A stretch of DNA of 64,000 nt from Heloderma charlesbogerti (lineage: Eukaryota > Chordata > Lepidosauria > Squamata > Helodermatidae). Positions 51,866 to 61,200 of this stretch are shown here, piece after piece. The notes under the pieces are model-generated. The model saw nothing but the letters and a program-made list of their open reading frames with translations, was not told the origin of the DNA and did no database searches. The stretch is from NCBI GenBank assembly GCA_026122225.1, contig JANEZZ010002680.1, forward strand, positions 124,001 to 188,000. The letters run 5' to 3'. Each line of letters opens with the position of its first letter. The stretch's first letter is position 1. The translations under genes and the position numbers were made by a program.

Positions 51866-52252
51866 AATTCCGAAGCACTGCTTAATTGAATATCTACATG
51901 ATACATGTATTGGATGTATAATCAAAGCACCAGGACAATCCTCACATGAATGCTTATCTTGGCCAAAGAGTGTCATCTCTAGAAAGCTGAGAATTGTATG
52001 TGGGAAAATATGTTTTAAAAGTATACTGCATATTATTACTCTAATCGGATACACTGTTTCGAGCTCACACAAGAGTCTGTTAATGAGATGCTGATATTGG
52101 TGACTAAAATTGGTCGTTCACACAGAGCTCTGAAACTGCTGGATAAAACCCTGAAAAATACTGATCATGTATTTTTAAATCATGTAATGAAAGTGATTAG
52201 AAACAGGTCCTATAAATATTTTCTTACATCTGTAAAGCAAAACTCTGAATAA
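51866..52252 (+). pseudogene. Cys-rich ORF at left edge of virus-like element
   Basis: Unrecognised. An open frame to 52094 contains EYLHDTCIGC, GQSSHECLSW and RIVCGKICF, a spacing of Cys and His (CxxC...HxC...CxxxC) that could bind zinc. The downstream part, ELTQESVNEMLILVTK onward, is in another frame and ends with a TAA at 52250-52252 that overlaps an AATAAA signal (52248-52253). One frameshift therefore lies near 52055-52065. The 5-prime part is replaced by the truncated MITE. The polyadenylation signal exactly at the stop suggests compact viral gene organisation. Membership of the virus element is inferred from position. Confidence 0.5.
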
Positions 52253-52280
52253 AATGGCTCATTTGAAAACTGCTGCATTT

Positions 52281-53700
52281 TTTTGTCAGAATCGTTTTTG
52301 AAAGAATCATTAAACATAGAAATCACAAGGGCTGCAAGTAAAACCTTCAAGAGTCTTTAAAAAGTAAAACACTCCTTTAGCGCCACTTAGAGTTTCTAAA
52401 AAATACCCTAGCTAGCCTCCCCCCCAAAAAACTATGATCACCCCTGTAAAGTGACTTTTGAGATGAAGAAGACACAGATCAAGCAAAGGAGTCCACAGAA
52501 TATCAGGATCCAACCACAACGTTCCCCTCTGTTGTTAGAAAGTTTTATGTTCTTTCTGCAGAGCACATATGTCTTATGTTTAAAACCTACTATAAGCCTA
52601 CCTGCAATTGACCCATCACCCTAGACACATTTAAAAAATGCTGCTAGGTTTCCCAAAAACTATGCTCACCCCTGTAAATGATTGTGTAGCATTAATTTCC
52701 ATTTTTGAGATGGGTCCTGAAACTCCATTATGTGTTTTGGGTAGGGCGCTGCTAAATTTTAGGAATTAGCTTTTTATCACTAGCTTTCAATACAGGTCAG
52801 AGGGCTGGTCCCGAAAAGGCTCATGCCCCATGTCTCCAGATGGGGGTAGATTACATGGGCCCTGAAACCGCATTATGTGCTTTGGGCATGGGTGTTGCTA
52901 AATTTTAGGAATCAGCTTTTTATCACTAGCTTCTAATACAGGGCAGAGGGCTGGTCCCAAAAAGGCTCATGCCGCATGTCTTCAGATACATGGTTCCTGA
53001 AACTGCATTACGTGTTTTTTCAGTAGGGCGTTTCTAAATTTCAGTGTTGGGAAAACAACCAGTGTTCTAATCTAATCTTTACACATTGATATGTAGGGGA
53101 AAACTATTCCCTCCTTTTCTTTTTAAATTATTATCATTATTTTATTTTTGTCAGAATCATTTTTGAAAGAATCATTAAACATAGAGATCACAAGGGCTGC
53201 AAGTAAAACCTTCAAGAGTCTTTAAAAAGTAAAACATTCCTTAAGTGCCACTTAGATTTTGTAAAAATCCTAGATGGCATGCCCTTTAGAAGAGGGGGGT
53301 GGGGGTGGGGTGGGGCAATGGTCTAGTCCTCTCACATTTGCTGTTAGTAGCTTGGTAAAAAAGCATTAATGTAAACATCTGATATTGGAGAGAGGAAAAA
53401 AAATCTCAATAACTGTCTTTAAAATGATGGATACATAGGTATCCATTTTTTTAAAAAATAAACATGATGGGGTGTTAGGGGGGACCCCCCCTGACTTTGT
53501 GCATTTATATGTAGGGGAAAACTATTTCCTTTTTATTATTTTATTTTTGTCAGAATCGTTTTTGAAAGAATCAACTTCTATCACTAGTTTCCATTACAGG
53601 GTAGAGGGGGTGGTGTCTCCAGTTGGGGGCGGTGTAGATTACAGGGGACCTGAAACCCCATTTTGTGTTTTTGAGTAGGTGGTACTAACTTTTAGTGATG
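52281..53700. repeat. Direct-repeat block inside the virus-like element
   Basis: A ~125-bp unit (TTTTTGTCAGAATCGTTTTTG... to ...GCCACTTAGA) occurs at 52281-52408 and 53147-53270, with its start again at 53545-53572. A second unit of about 145 bp (CCTGAAACTCCATTATGTG..., AGCTTTTTATCACTAGC, GAGGGCTGGTCCC) occurs at about 52711-52857 and 52859-52989, with partial copies at 52990-53045 and 53575-53680. There are no coding frames. It could be regulatory or part of a terminal repeat. Confidence 0.75.
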
Positions 53701-53743
53701 GGTTAGAGGCCCACCTTAGGGGCAGGGGGATCCTTAACTTTAT

Positions 53744-53860
53744 CCAATCACAGTACCAGAATTCACACAATAGGACTAGCGCTGATAAAAAGAGCCCGCA
53801 CTTCTCTGTGTCTTTAAACCCCCCAAACCTGAAGGGAAGGACCTGGAAGCCTACTTACAT
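53744..53860 (+). promoter_or_regulatory. Possible promoter and 5-prime leader exon for the plus-strand spliced gene
   Basis: CCAAT at 53744-53748 and a TATA-like GATAAAAAG at 53784-53792 are followed about 70 bp later by a consensus splice donor ACAT|GTGAGTAT (53861). The next plus-strand acceptor that fits is the long pyrimidine tract TTTTTTACAG ending at 55490, just before an ATG. This is inference from motifs only. Confidence 0.3.
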
Positions 53861-54057
53861 GTGAGTATACCGTAACTCTTTTTCCTTCTGCCAGCTAATG
53901 TAGATGGGTGCAGATAAACTAAAATAAAATGCAATACAGTTTATGCTTCTTTTCCCAATTTCCCAATTTACAGTTTATGCTTCTTTTCCCTGCAGAAAAA
54001 CTAAAACACCCTTCAGTATTCTAAAAGAGGCGCAGTATGCCTGCAGGCAAGTTCATT

Positions 54058-54078
54058 TCATATATATATATATATATT
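54058..54078. repeat. (AT)n tract
   Basis: About ten AT units. Confidence 0.8.
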
Positions 54079-54433
54079 CCTTTCTGGGGTTGTTACATTG
54101 AAAAAAAAAAAAGGCTCTTTCTATAAAACTGGTCTATTTTTTTCTTCTTATCCATAGAACAATCCCCAAAAGCAGTCTTGATGTCACAGGTCTATCAAGA
54201 AGGCATGTATTTTCTAGTTAATTTGTATGTTTTAAGGGGGGGGTTGTGTGTGTGTGTGTGGGGGGGGAACCACCTGCTGCTATCCACCTGCTGCTATTGG
54301 TAAAAATGAATCTGCATGACCAGGGAGCGCCAGTAGGTTAACCATTTTTCATTATTATTATTATTATTATTAATTATTTTTTATGCTTTCAAATATATAT
54401 ATATATTTACATTCAGAGCTATTGCTGCAATCT

Positions 54434-54565
54434 CTATGCATAGAACAACAGCCATTTTAGGGAAAAATAGTGCATGTAAGCAGCTTTGATTTTTGTCTTC
54501 ACATTGAAGGAATGTGTAGGAATCCAGGCGTTTCTATCTTCAAACGTCCTTACAAATCCTTTTTC
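54434..54565 (-). CDS. Bcl-2 homologue exon 2
   Basis: Acceptor TTTATTGCAG at 54575-54566, then 43 codons and TAG (54436-54434). It is open and in phase 0 after the BH2 Trp. Confidence 0.7.
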   Translation of the reverse strand, partial: EKGFVRTFEDRNAWIPTHSFNVKTKIKAAYMHYFSLKWLLFYA

Positions 54566-54775
54566 CTGCAATAAATAGAAAATAGTAGCTTTATCATGCC
54601 CTATTTTTATGGAAGGTAAAACACTATGTTGGGGGGGGGTCTTGTTTTTAATACAAGAGAAGTATAGCTTCTTTATCATCTTGGAACCCACAGCCCAACC
54701 ATAATAAATATTAAAAGAACACACATCTGTAGCAAGGGATATGGATCTTAGTGTGGTGGGGGGTTTCAAACTTAC

Positions 54776-55194
54776 CCATCCATCATGATCCATGATCCAA
54801 TTTGCTTTGGTGTTTATGATATATAGGCAGTGATAAAATTAGCAAGTTCTTCTATATTCTGTCTTGTTAGAGCCCCATCGTGTGTCTGTAGCTTCTGTAC
54901 AATTATACCTCCAAACAGAAAAATGGTTAAAATCCGCCCCCAGTTGATTTTTCCATCAGCAAACTCAGACTGCATCACCACAGTAAAAGTGTTGAACGCA
55001 TCAGCCAGTCTATGAATTTGGAGATCAAGGATGAGGGGGTTTAACTGCTGTTCAATATCGTCTTGAATTGTAGAAAGTGTTTCTTGCAAAATTAGGAATG
55101 TTTTGCATTTTGCTATTTTATAGGGTATTTGCCCACAAGCTGTGCTTAAATAAGCATGAACTAGCATAGCTGTTTCCCCCTCCATGCTTCTCAA
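54776..55194 (-). CDS. Bcl-2 homologue exon 1 (BH1 and BH2)
   Basis: Acceptor side unknown. The donor GTAAGT directly follows GATGGATGG. The length of 419 nt from the first ATG is not a multiple of 3, whereas exon 2 needs phase 0, consistent with a single 1- or 2-nt indel between BH1 and BH2. Confidence 0.75.
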
Positions 55195-55498
55195 GGAGTC
55201 TGCTAGAAATGGTCAAAAGGCTCTCACACCATACGTAGTGTGGGTGGGGGGGCGGGGGCGAAGCAAAAGCTTGAGACAAGACTCTACATACCTTTGAGTG
55301 ATCAAACTAGCACCTTCTCCTTATTTACTATCTCATGAAATCACACACCTGACAGAAATGCACCAAAATTAAGTCAAATGATAAAGAACTGGGTAAGGCT
55401 TTTGGGGTGAGGGTATTTTTAATGTAAAAACAACATGCTGTTTCTGAAAGTACTGGCTATGTGTATAATGTTTTTTTTTTTTTTTTACAGCAGACTTT

Positions 55499-55556
55499 AT
55501 GGCCAGCCATCCTTTTAGCAAGAAAAGGCCCAGGACAGCACTCACACCGGCATCTG
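55499..55556 (+). CDS. Leader exon 1
   Basis: ATG at 55499, eight bases after TTTTTTACAG. Donor CTG|GTAGCG. Encodes the KKRPR motif. Confidence 0.5.
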
Positions 55557-55923
55557 GTAGCGCAGATAAAACAGAATTGTTCTAATAATTGTCATGTGGT
55601 TTTTAAGATTTCCTGTAAAGGTGAAAGCAGTGTGTGTGTGTTTTCTTTTTTAGAAACCACAACCAGTGTTCAGGAGGCCGCTGTGATTAACCCCCCAAAT
55701 AAGGCCACAAGAAAAACCAAGCACATAGACTCACCACCTTCTGAAGATAAAATAGGTAAAAAAAGTTAATGATGGTAAGGGATTGGGGAGGGTGTCATAT
55801 CGAAAGTAGGAATCTACTGAAGTGGTTATTGCTTTTTGCAGTGAACATGACGCCTGTTAGAGCTCCTTTTAAAACTCCAAAGGCTACCGGACCGCCAGTA
55901 GGCATGGGTAAGGCATTGACGGG

Positions 55924-55960
<37 letters not shown>

Positions 55961-56563
55961 TTTGTACCTAATTAATAAGGATGTGCCCTACCCCTTCTCA
56001 TTTTTTATTTTTTATTTTTGCTTTTAGACCAGAAACCTGCAACTGTGAAAAGTACCTCTGTAGAACCACATGACCCCAGAGGACCAAAGGCAAAGAGATC
56101 AAGATATGAAGGGCACCCAGAATCTGCAATCTCTAAACCAGGGAAGGGGCTTGCTAATTGGCTTGAACATGCTTCTAAAAGACTGAAAGAAGGCTATGAG
56201 CTCATGAAGCACCGTACAGAGATTGAAGCAGCCATATGCAAGGTTTTAAGTGCTGATAATGATGGGTTATCTGAAGTAAGCTCTTTTCAGAATATTAAAA
56301 TGCATACGAAGTATCCTGCACATGGCAACACATTCTTTAGACAAATACAAGTTGGGGATGGTAAACCACACCAGAGGTGTTGGAAAAGATGGCATAGGAA
56401 GAACACATTCAACAAAGCACGATTTTACTGGCAGAGGAGGGTTAGTAAAATATTAAACAACACTAAAAAAACACTCTATGCCGGTAAAGATCAACGGCCC
56501 CCTAAGAAAAGCTGCTCTCCAATGGCAGACTCTCAGGATGCCTCACAGTTTTCTGAAGCATGA
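55499..56563 (+). CDS. Spliced basic leader protein upstream of the viral polymerase (four exons)
   Basis: Unrecognised product. Exons 55499-55556, 55654-55755, 55842-55907 and 56028-56563 are joined by GT/AG introns, each after a phase-1 G. All three junctions keep one frame and each acceptor has a T-rich tract. Exon 1 begins MASHPFSKKRPRTALTP with a nuclear-localisation-like KKRPR. Exon 3 has PVRAPFKTPKATGPP. Exon 4 has KAKRSRYEG and a charged helix (WLEHASKRLKEGYELMK), then an Arg/Lys/Trp-rich tail. The TGA at 56561-56563 is in the same frame as the polymerase N-terminus that follows, so this may be the N-terminal part of one long protein with a later stop mutation, or a separate gene. About 254 codons in total. 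Confidence 0.6.
55654..55755 (+). CDS. Leader exon 2
   Basis: Acceptor TTCTTTTTTAG, donor ATAG|GTAAAA. Encodes VQEAAVINPPNKATRKTKH and DSPPSEDKI. Confidence 0.55.
55842..55907 (+). CDS. Leader exon 3
   Basis: Acceptor GCTTTTTGCAG, donor ATGG|GTAAGG. 66 bp, Pro/Lys-rich. Confidence 0.55.
55925..55960. repeat. (GT)n(GA)n microsatellite in leader intron 3
   Basis: GT repeats followed by GA repeats. Confidence 0.85.
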
Positions 56564-58304
56564 ATAGAGGGTGACCCTCCAGAGGTGGCGTCTCAAGATA
56601 CCTCACAGTCTTCTGAAGCTTCCAGGGATGCTTCAGGGTTGGACCAAACCCCACCCACAAATAACACAAATACGGACCAACCCCCACAAGTATATGCAGA
56701 ACTTGTGCGTAGGTGGGAGTGGGAACATAAGCATTACAGGTCAATGCACATAGGTGAAGAATTTAGATTTGTTAATTTAGAACATGTAACATCATTCTCA
56801 CAGGCTGTGACTGCATTATACACAACGATCCAGCAAATCCTGGATGTTGTTAATAGGAGAATCTCTCCTTACGATTTTGTCCAACTACGATTGGACCACG
56901 GGGGATTAGCTTATCCTTTTTTTTCAGTTAAAAGACATAGGGATGTTTTATAGGGATGGATGAAAGTCCCTTACCTGATCCCGAAGCTTGCTTCGCGGTG
57001 GGGGGGGAGGCGCTCCATCCCTCCCCCCGAAATTCTGGCCGGGGGGAAGGCGCCCTGTCCCTCCCCCCCGAAATTCTGGCCGGGGGGGAGGCGCCCCCTC
57101 CCTCCGGCCACAAATCCTCCAGTCCTGCCGGGACGCAAATGGCGGCGGCCATAGCCGCCGCCGTTTGCGTCCCTGCAGTCAGCCGTGATAGGCTACGTAA
57201 ATGTTTACGTAGCCTATCACGGCTGAGTGGGAAAAAAAACACCGCGCGTCTGCAAATGGCAGCGCCCATGGGCACCGCCATTTGCGTACGCACGGGGTTT
57301 TTTTTCCTTTTACTCAGCCATGATAGGCTACATAAACATTTATGTAGCCTATCACGGTGTTTTTTAAAAATCTAGCCGTGATAGGCTACGTAAATCTTTA
57401 CGTAGCCTATCACGTTTGTGTGTTTGTTTGTTTGTTTTTTAACTTGGAAATGGTGGCGGCGGCAGCCGGTCAGAAGACTGGCCGCCGCAGCCACCGCCGC
57501 CGCACCTCCGCCGAACCGCCGCCAGAGCTGCCGCCGCCAGGGACATTCACCAAAGGTAAGTTCCGTCCCAGGGGGGGCGGGGGGCAGACCGTTTCTCCAC
57601 CAATTTCGGGGGGCCGAATGCACTGGCATTCGGCCTCCCCGGGATTCGTGGAGAAACTCTCTGACATCCCTAATGTTTTACATGTAGAAGATTTTCTATC
57701 TCATATCAGTAATCTTCTGCAAAGCCGTGCTGAAATATGTGGGGATGTTACGCTGTGGTTGATGGTTACAATTGTGAGGGCTCCACAGGGCGGTGGGAAT
57801 CCAAGTAGGAAAATAGGTTCTCTCCCGAACAGTCAAATCATCCTTAGAAAACAACAACATTTGGTAGATCTAAATTACACAGGCACCAATTGCTGCTTTG
57901 CTGGAGATCTTTTAGCCATAATGGCCGAGAGGACACCCACAGATGCAGAATTGTTGACCGCCACCAGACAGTTACATACGGAGCTTGGAGCTTTTTCTGA
58001 ACAGAAAAAAGTAGCCCTCAGTGACATTTCATTGATTGAAAACCATTTAAGGGTCAACATTCAAGTCATACGTTTCGCAAAAAAAGGTTGGGGGCTATTT
58101 AAAGTACCAGGGCCTAGGTACCCCAAAACCTATACTATGATGCTACACGACGATCATTATTATGGTGTGGGTAGTGTAAAGGCGGTTTTTGAAGCTCAAA
58201 ACTATTGTGAAATATGCAGTACAAGTTTTACCCACAGTCACAGTTGTCTATATTTATATGTGCAGGCTCTGCTTGAGTGCAGATTGTGCTGTAAATGTCG
58301 GTAA
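56564..58304 (+). pseudogene. PolB N-terminal region, split by a MITE
   Basis: Reads from VASQDTSQSSEASRDASG (a near repeat of the preceding SQDASQFSEA) through VYAELVRRWEWEHKHY, FSQAVTALYTTIQQILDVV and the conserved LDHGGLAYPF to KRHRDVL at 56950. After the MITE and its duplicated ATGTTTTA the same frame resumes at 57681 with HVEDFLSHISNLLQ, ALSDISLIENHLRVNIQVI and the CEICSTSFTHSHSC finger. The frame is lost near 58250. The phase was checked by counting: 56951 and 57681 are both codon starts. Confidence 0.75.
56951..57672. mobile_element. hAT-type hairpin MITE, copy 6 (complete, 722 bp), inside the viral polymerase
   Basis: Termini TAGGGATG and CATCCCTA, perfect 8-bp target duplication ATGTTTTA (56943-56950 and 57673-57680). 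Contains a 21-bp-arm perfect hairpin at 57181-57224 (AGCCGTGATAGGCTACGTAA / inverse), another at 57375-57415, and GC hairpins with AAATGGCGGC and GCCGCCATTTGCG. It interrupts PolB codons, and removing it with one duplicate restores phase. Confidence 0.95.
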
Positions 58305-59738
58305 AATGAAGAGGTGCGGACAATGTCGGGTGAACTGCAGATCCAGCGCCTGCTTAAATAGACATAGAGAATTGGCCTTAGAGAGTAAAGTAAAATGTGT
58401 CTTTAGAGAGTATTGTGAATACTGTCAGACTTTCCAGAAAGGTGATCATGACTTTGAGTGTTGTCCAGGAAGGCAGTGCACTGTCTGTTGGGGGTTTATC
58501 ATATATGGTGATAAGCATGAGTGCTATATGGGGCTTCTTAAGAAGCCTAAAGTGTCTGTGAAATATGTGTTTTATGGCTTTGAAACGCACCACACCAGTC
58601 TTCAGGATTTCATGTTCCTAATTTCTGTTTTGCAAAAGTGTTTACGGGAGAAACTGTAGAATGCTTTAAGGATAAACCAGGTAAGGGCAAGAAGAAGAGA
58701 AAGCGGCGTGTGAAAGCGCATGGGGTTGTAAGCCCATGGGCCATGGCTGGCAAAACGTGGACGTTTAAGGGTGATTCCTGTCTCTCTGAATTTATCAAGA
58801 CCTTCACAGACAGTGTGCAGTTCAAAGGGTGCACTTTTATAGCCCATAACTCAAAAGGGTATGATGGTTACTTTATTCTCAGCCAGCTGATAAAAGAGAA
58901 ACTGACTGTAGATCTTATTACTCAAGGGGGAAAATTGCTGTGCATCACCATGAAGGGGCTAGATATAAAATTTATCGATTCACTCTGTCATCTACCCATG
59001 GCACTCTCAAAGCTACCAAAAGCCTTGGGTTTTACCGGCACCAAGGGCTTCTTCCCACATTATTTTAACGAACCTGAGAATTGGGACTATGTGGGCCCGC
59101 TGCCTAAAGCAGAGGACTATGGTGCCCAGTACATGATGCCTGGGGAGAGAGAAGCTTTTTTAGCGCGGTATGATGAGAACAAGTCAAAAACTTTTGAAAT
59201 GCAGAAGGAGTTGATGTTTTACTGCAGGCAACATGTTAGTATTTTGGAGCAGGCATGCACCAAGTACCGACATGAAATCATGGAACTGACACAGACAGTG
59301 AGAGTGTTTTGGAATGGTAAGAAGTATGTGAAGAAAAGGGTAGCAATAGATCCATTCCAATACCCCACTCTGGCTAGTACATCTTTTGCAATGTATAGGT
59401 TTAAGTTTCTGACGGAATACACCATTGCCATACCCCCACCAGAAAATTATCACCGGCAGTGTAAACGGTTTTCTACCCCTGCAGTTCGGTGGTTGAGCTA
59501 CATAGAACATAAAGAAAACATTCAGATTCAGCACGCCTTAAAGGGTGGGGAATTCAAACCTGGCCCTTATTTTCTAGATGGCTATGCGGTCATAGATAAT
59601 AAGAAGACAGCCTTTGAATTTCACGGCTGCTTTTGGCATGGGTGTTTAGTATGTTATTCTCTGGAGGATAAGAACCCCTTGCAGGGTAAAACATATGAAT
59701 TCCTGTACAACTCCACACAAAAAGGGCTGCTGAACTGA
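58190..59738 (+). pseudogene. PolB zinc-finger and exonuclease region
   Basis: Two overlapping frames. The first (to 58659) has Cys pairs KRCGQCRVNCRSSAC and reaches the Exo I position, which reads VFYGFETHH. Most type B polymerases have Asp-x-Glu there; here the first acid is Gly (GGC, one transition from GAC). The second frame (58638-59738) has a Lys/Arg cluster, then Exo II FIAHNSKGYDGYFIL with Asn and Asp present at residues 67-81 of that frame. It ends at a TGA at 59736-59738, but conserved sequence continues in the next frame. Confidence 0.8.
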
Positions 59739-59743
59739 AACTG

Positions 59744-61198
59744 ATGGGGTTTGAAGTCAGGACTATATGGGAACACGAGTGGAGGCATATGTTAAAAACA
59801 GATGAGGGCCTCAAGAGTTTTCTTGCTGGTGCTGATTTTCCAGACCCTCTAGAATCTAGAGACGCTCTCTTTGGGGGGCGTGCTAATGCGGTCTGTCTGT
59901 ATTATAAACCTGAAGATGGGGAGCGGATTCATTACTATGATTTCACAGGCCTGCATCCCTACGTGAACAAGAATAAAGCATACCCTTGTGGTCACCCCAA
60001 AATAATTTATGAGAACTTTAAACCGCTCTCAGATTACTTCGGGATTGCAAAGGTTAAAGTTTACCCACCCCGAGGTCTTTTCTTCCCTGTCCTCCCTACC
60101 AAGGTGGGCAGTAAGCTCATGTTTGCCCTGTGTGCAGCTTGTGCAGCAGCGCATCAGCAGGAAATGTGTAAACATTCTGATGCGGAACGGGCGCTGATAG
60201 GAACATGGTGCACTGTTGAGCTGAATGCAGCTGTAGAAAAGGGCTACAAGGTTGTGAAAATTTATGACGTCTGGCATTTTGAAAAGTGGACCACCTGTTT
60301 GTTTTCAGATTACATTGACATGCACCTTCACCAAAAACAGGAGGCTTCAGGGTACCCACACTGGTGTGTCAGCGCAGAAGATAAACAGCGATATATCACT
60401 GATTATCTCCAAAATGAAGGGGTGGCATTGCGCCCCGATGAGATTGCCATGAACCCCGCAAAATGGCAAATTGCAAAATTATTTTTAAATTCTCTGTGGG
60501 GGAAATTTGGCCAGAGGACAAACCTGCCTAACACACAAGTGGTGAGAGACCCTGATGAGTTATTTCAGATTCTGTTTTCTGATGCTTATGAGGTTTCAAT
60601 GTGTGAATTTATCGATACTGATGCCGCATGCGTGTCCTGGAAACATTCTGAAGACTGCATGGTAACTCTAGGTAGGAAGAATGTGTTCATAGCTGCCTTT
60701 ACAACAGCATATGCTCAGCTGAAGCTCTACACTTTGCTAGATGGCCTTCAAGATCGATGTTTATATCACGATACAGATTCTGTGATATTTGTGAGTAGGG
60801 AGGGGCAGTGGATACCCCCTCTCAGTGATTACTTAGGAGACCTCACAAGTGAAATCCCTGCAGATGAATTTATCACAGAGTTTGTGTCGGCTGGTCCTAA
60901 GTCCTATGGTTTTAAACTTTCAGGAGAAGTGAAAGTTTTTTTGAAGGTCAAAGGCATTACATTGAACACCACTAACTGTGAAAAAATTAATTTCAACAGT
61001 CTCAAAGACTTAGTTTTTGCCTTTGGCTCAGACAGGGAATGCAGACCGCCTTGTGAGATTGTTGTACAGCAGCCAGGTATTGTAAGGAACAAAAGCCATT
61101 GGAATCTGGAAACTAAGTCTCTCAGGAAAACTCAAAAGGTGGTATATGATAAAAGAGTTATTACTGAAGGGTTTAACACACTGCCTTATGGATTTTGA
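59744..61198 (+). pseudogene. PolB polymerase (palm and thumb) region
   Basis: 484 open codons. FGGRANA is at residues 43-49. Motif A is DFTGLHPYVNK (66-76), where the family usually has Ser-Leu-Tyr after DxT, so two conserved positions are replaced. Motif B KWQIAKLFLNSLWGKFGQR is at 240-258 and motif C YHDTDS at 342-347. The three metal-binding aspartates are present. The TPR-type insertions of protein-primed polymerases cannot be judged by eye. Confidence 0.85.
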
Positions 61199-61200
61199 CT

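Larger units (their letters stand above)
54434..55194 (-). pseudogene. Bcl-2-family homologue (BCL2A1/NR13-like), two exons, one frameshift
   Basis: Predicted apoptosis regulator. Exon 1 runs from ATG 55194 (or 55185) to the donor at 54775; exon 2 is 54565-54434. The BH1 signature is FADGKINWGRILTIFLFGG (the NWGR core of the family) at about residues 77-95. The BH2 signature NWIMDHDGW is encoded at the end of exon 1 but one frame off, because of a small indel in a TATATAT run near 54835. The intron follows the Trp codon of BH2, where cellular BCL2, BCL2L1 and BCL2A1 genes have theirs. Exon 2 starts EKGFVRTFED, similar in style to BCL2A1, and ends KWLLFYA. No strong hydrophobic tail anchor is evident. 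It lies within the virus-like element, opposite in strand to the polymerase. Confidence 0.8.
56564..61198 (+). pseudogene. Protein-primed type B DNA polymerase (PolB), broken
   Basis: Replicative polymerase of the Maverick/adintovirus element. The N-terminal part (56564-56950, resuming at 57681) carries RISPYDFVQLRLDHGGLAYP and is split by a hAT MITE. A zinc-finger-like part has CEICSTSFTHSHSC and then CGQCRVNC (58200-58360). The 3-5 exonuclease part is at about 58560-58860. The polymerase palm (59744-61198) has the FGGRANA, DFTGLHP, NSLWGKFGQR and YHDTDS motifs. Frame breaks lie near 58250, 58645 and 59725, the last in an A5G3 run. The stop TGA at 61196-61198 is 2 nt before the ATPase ATG. 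With these lesions no full product is possible. Confidence 0.9.

Noticed and set aside
57181..57415. CRISPR-like array of repeated palindromes
   Set aside because: The spacing is not regular, the repeats are transposon hairpins, and the genome is eukaryotic.
56928..57640. Pro/Gly/Arg-rich ORFs inside the polymerase gap
   Set aside because: They lie within the hAT MITE at 56951-57672 and its hairpins.
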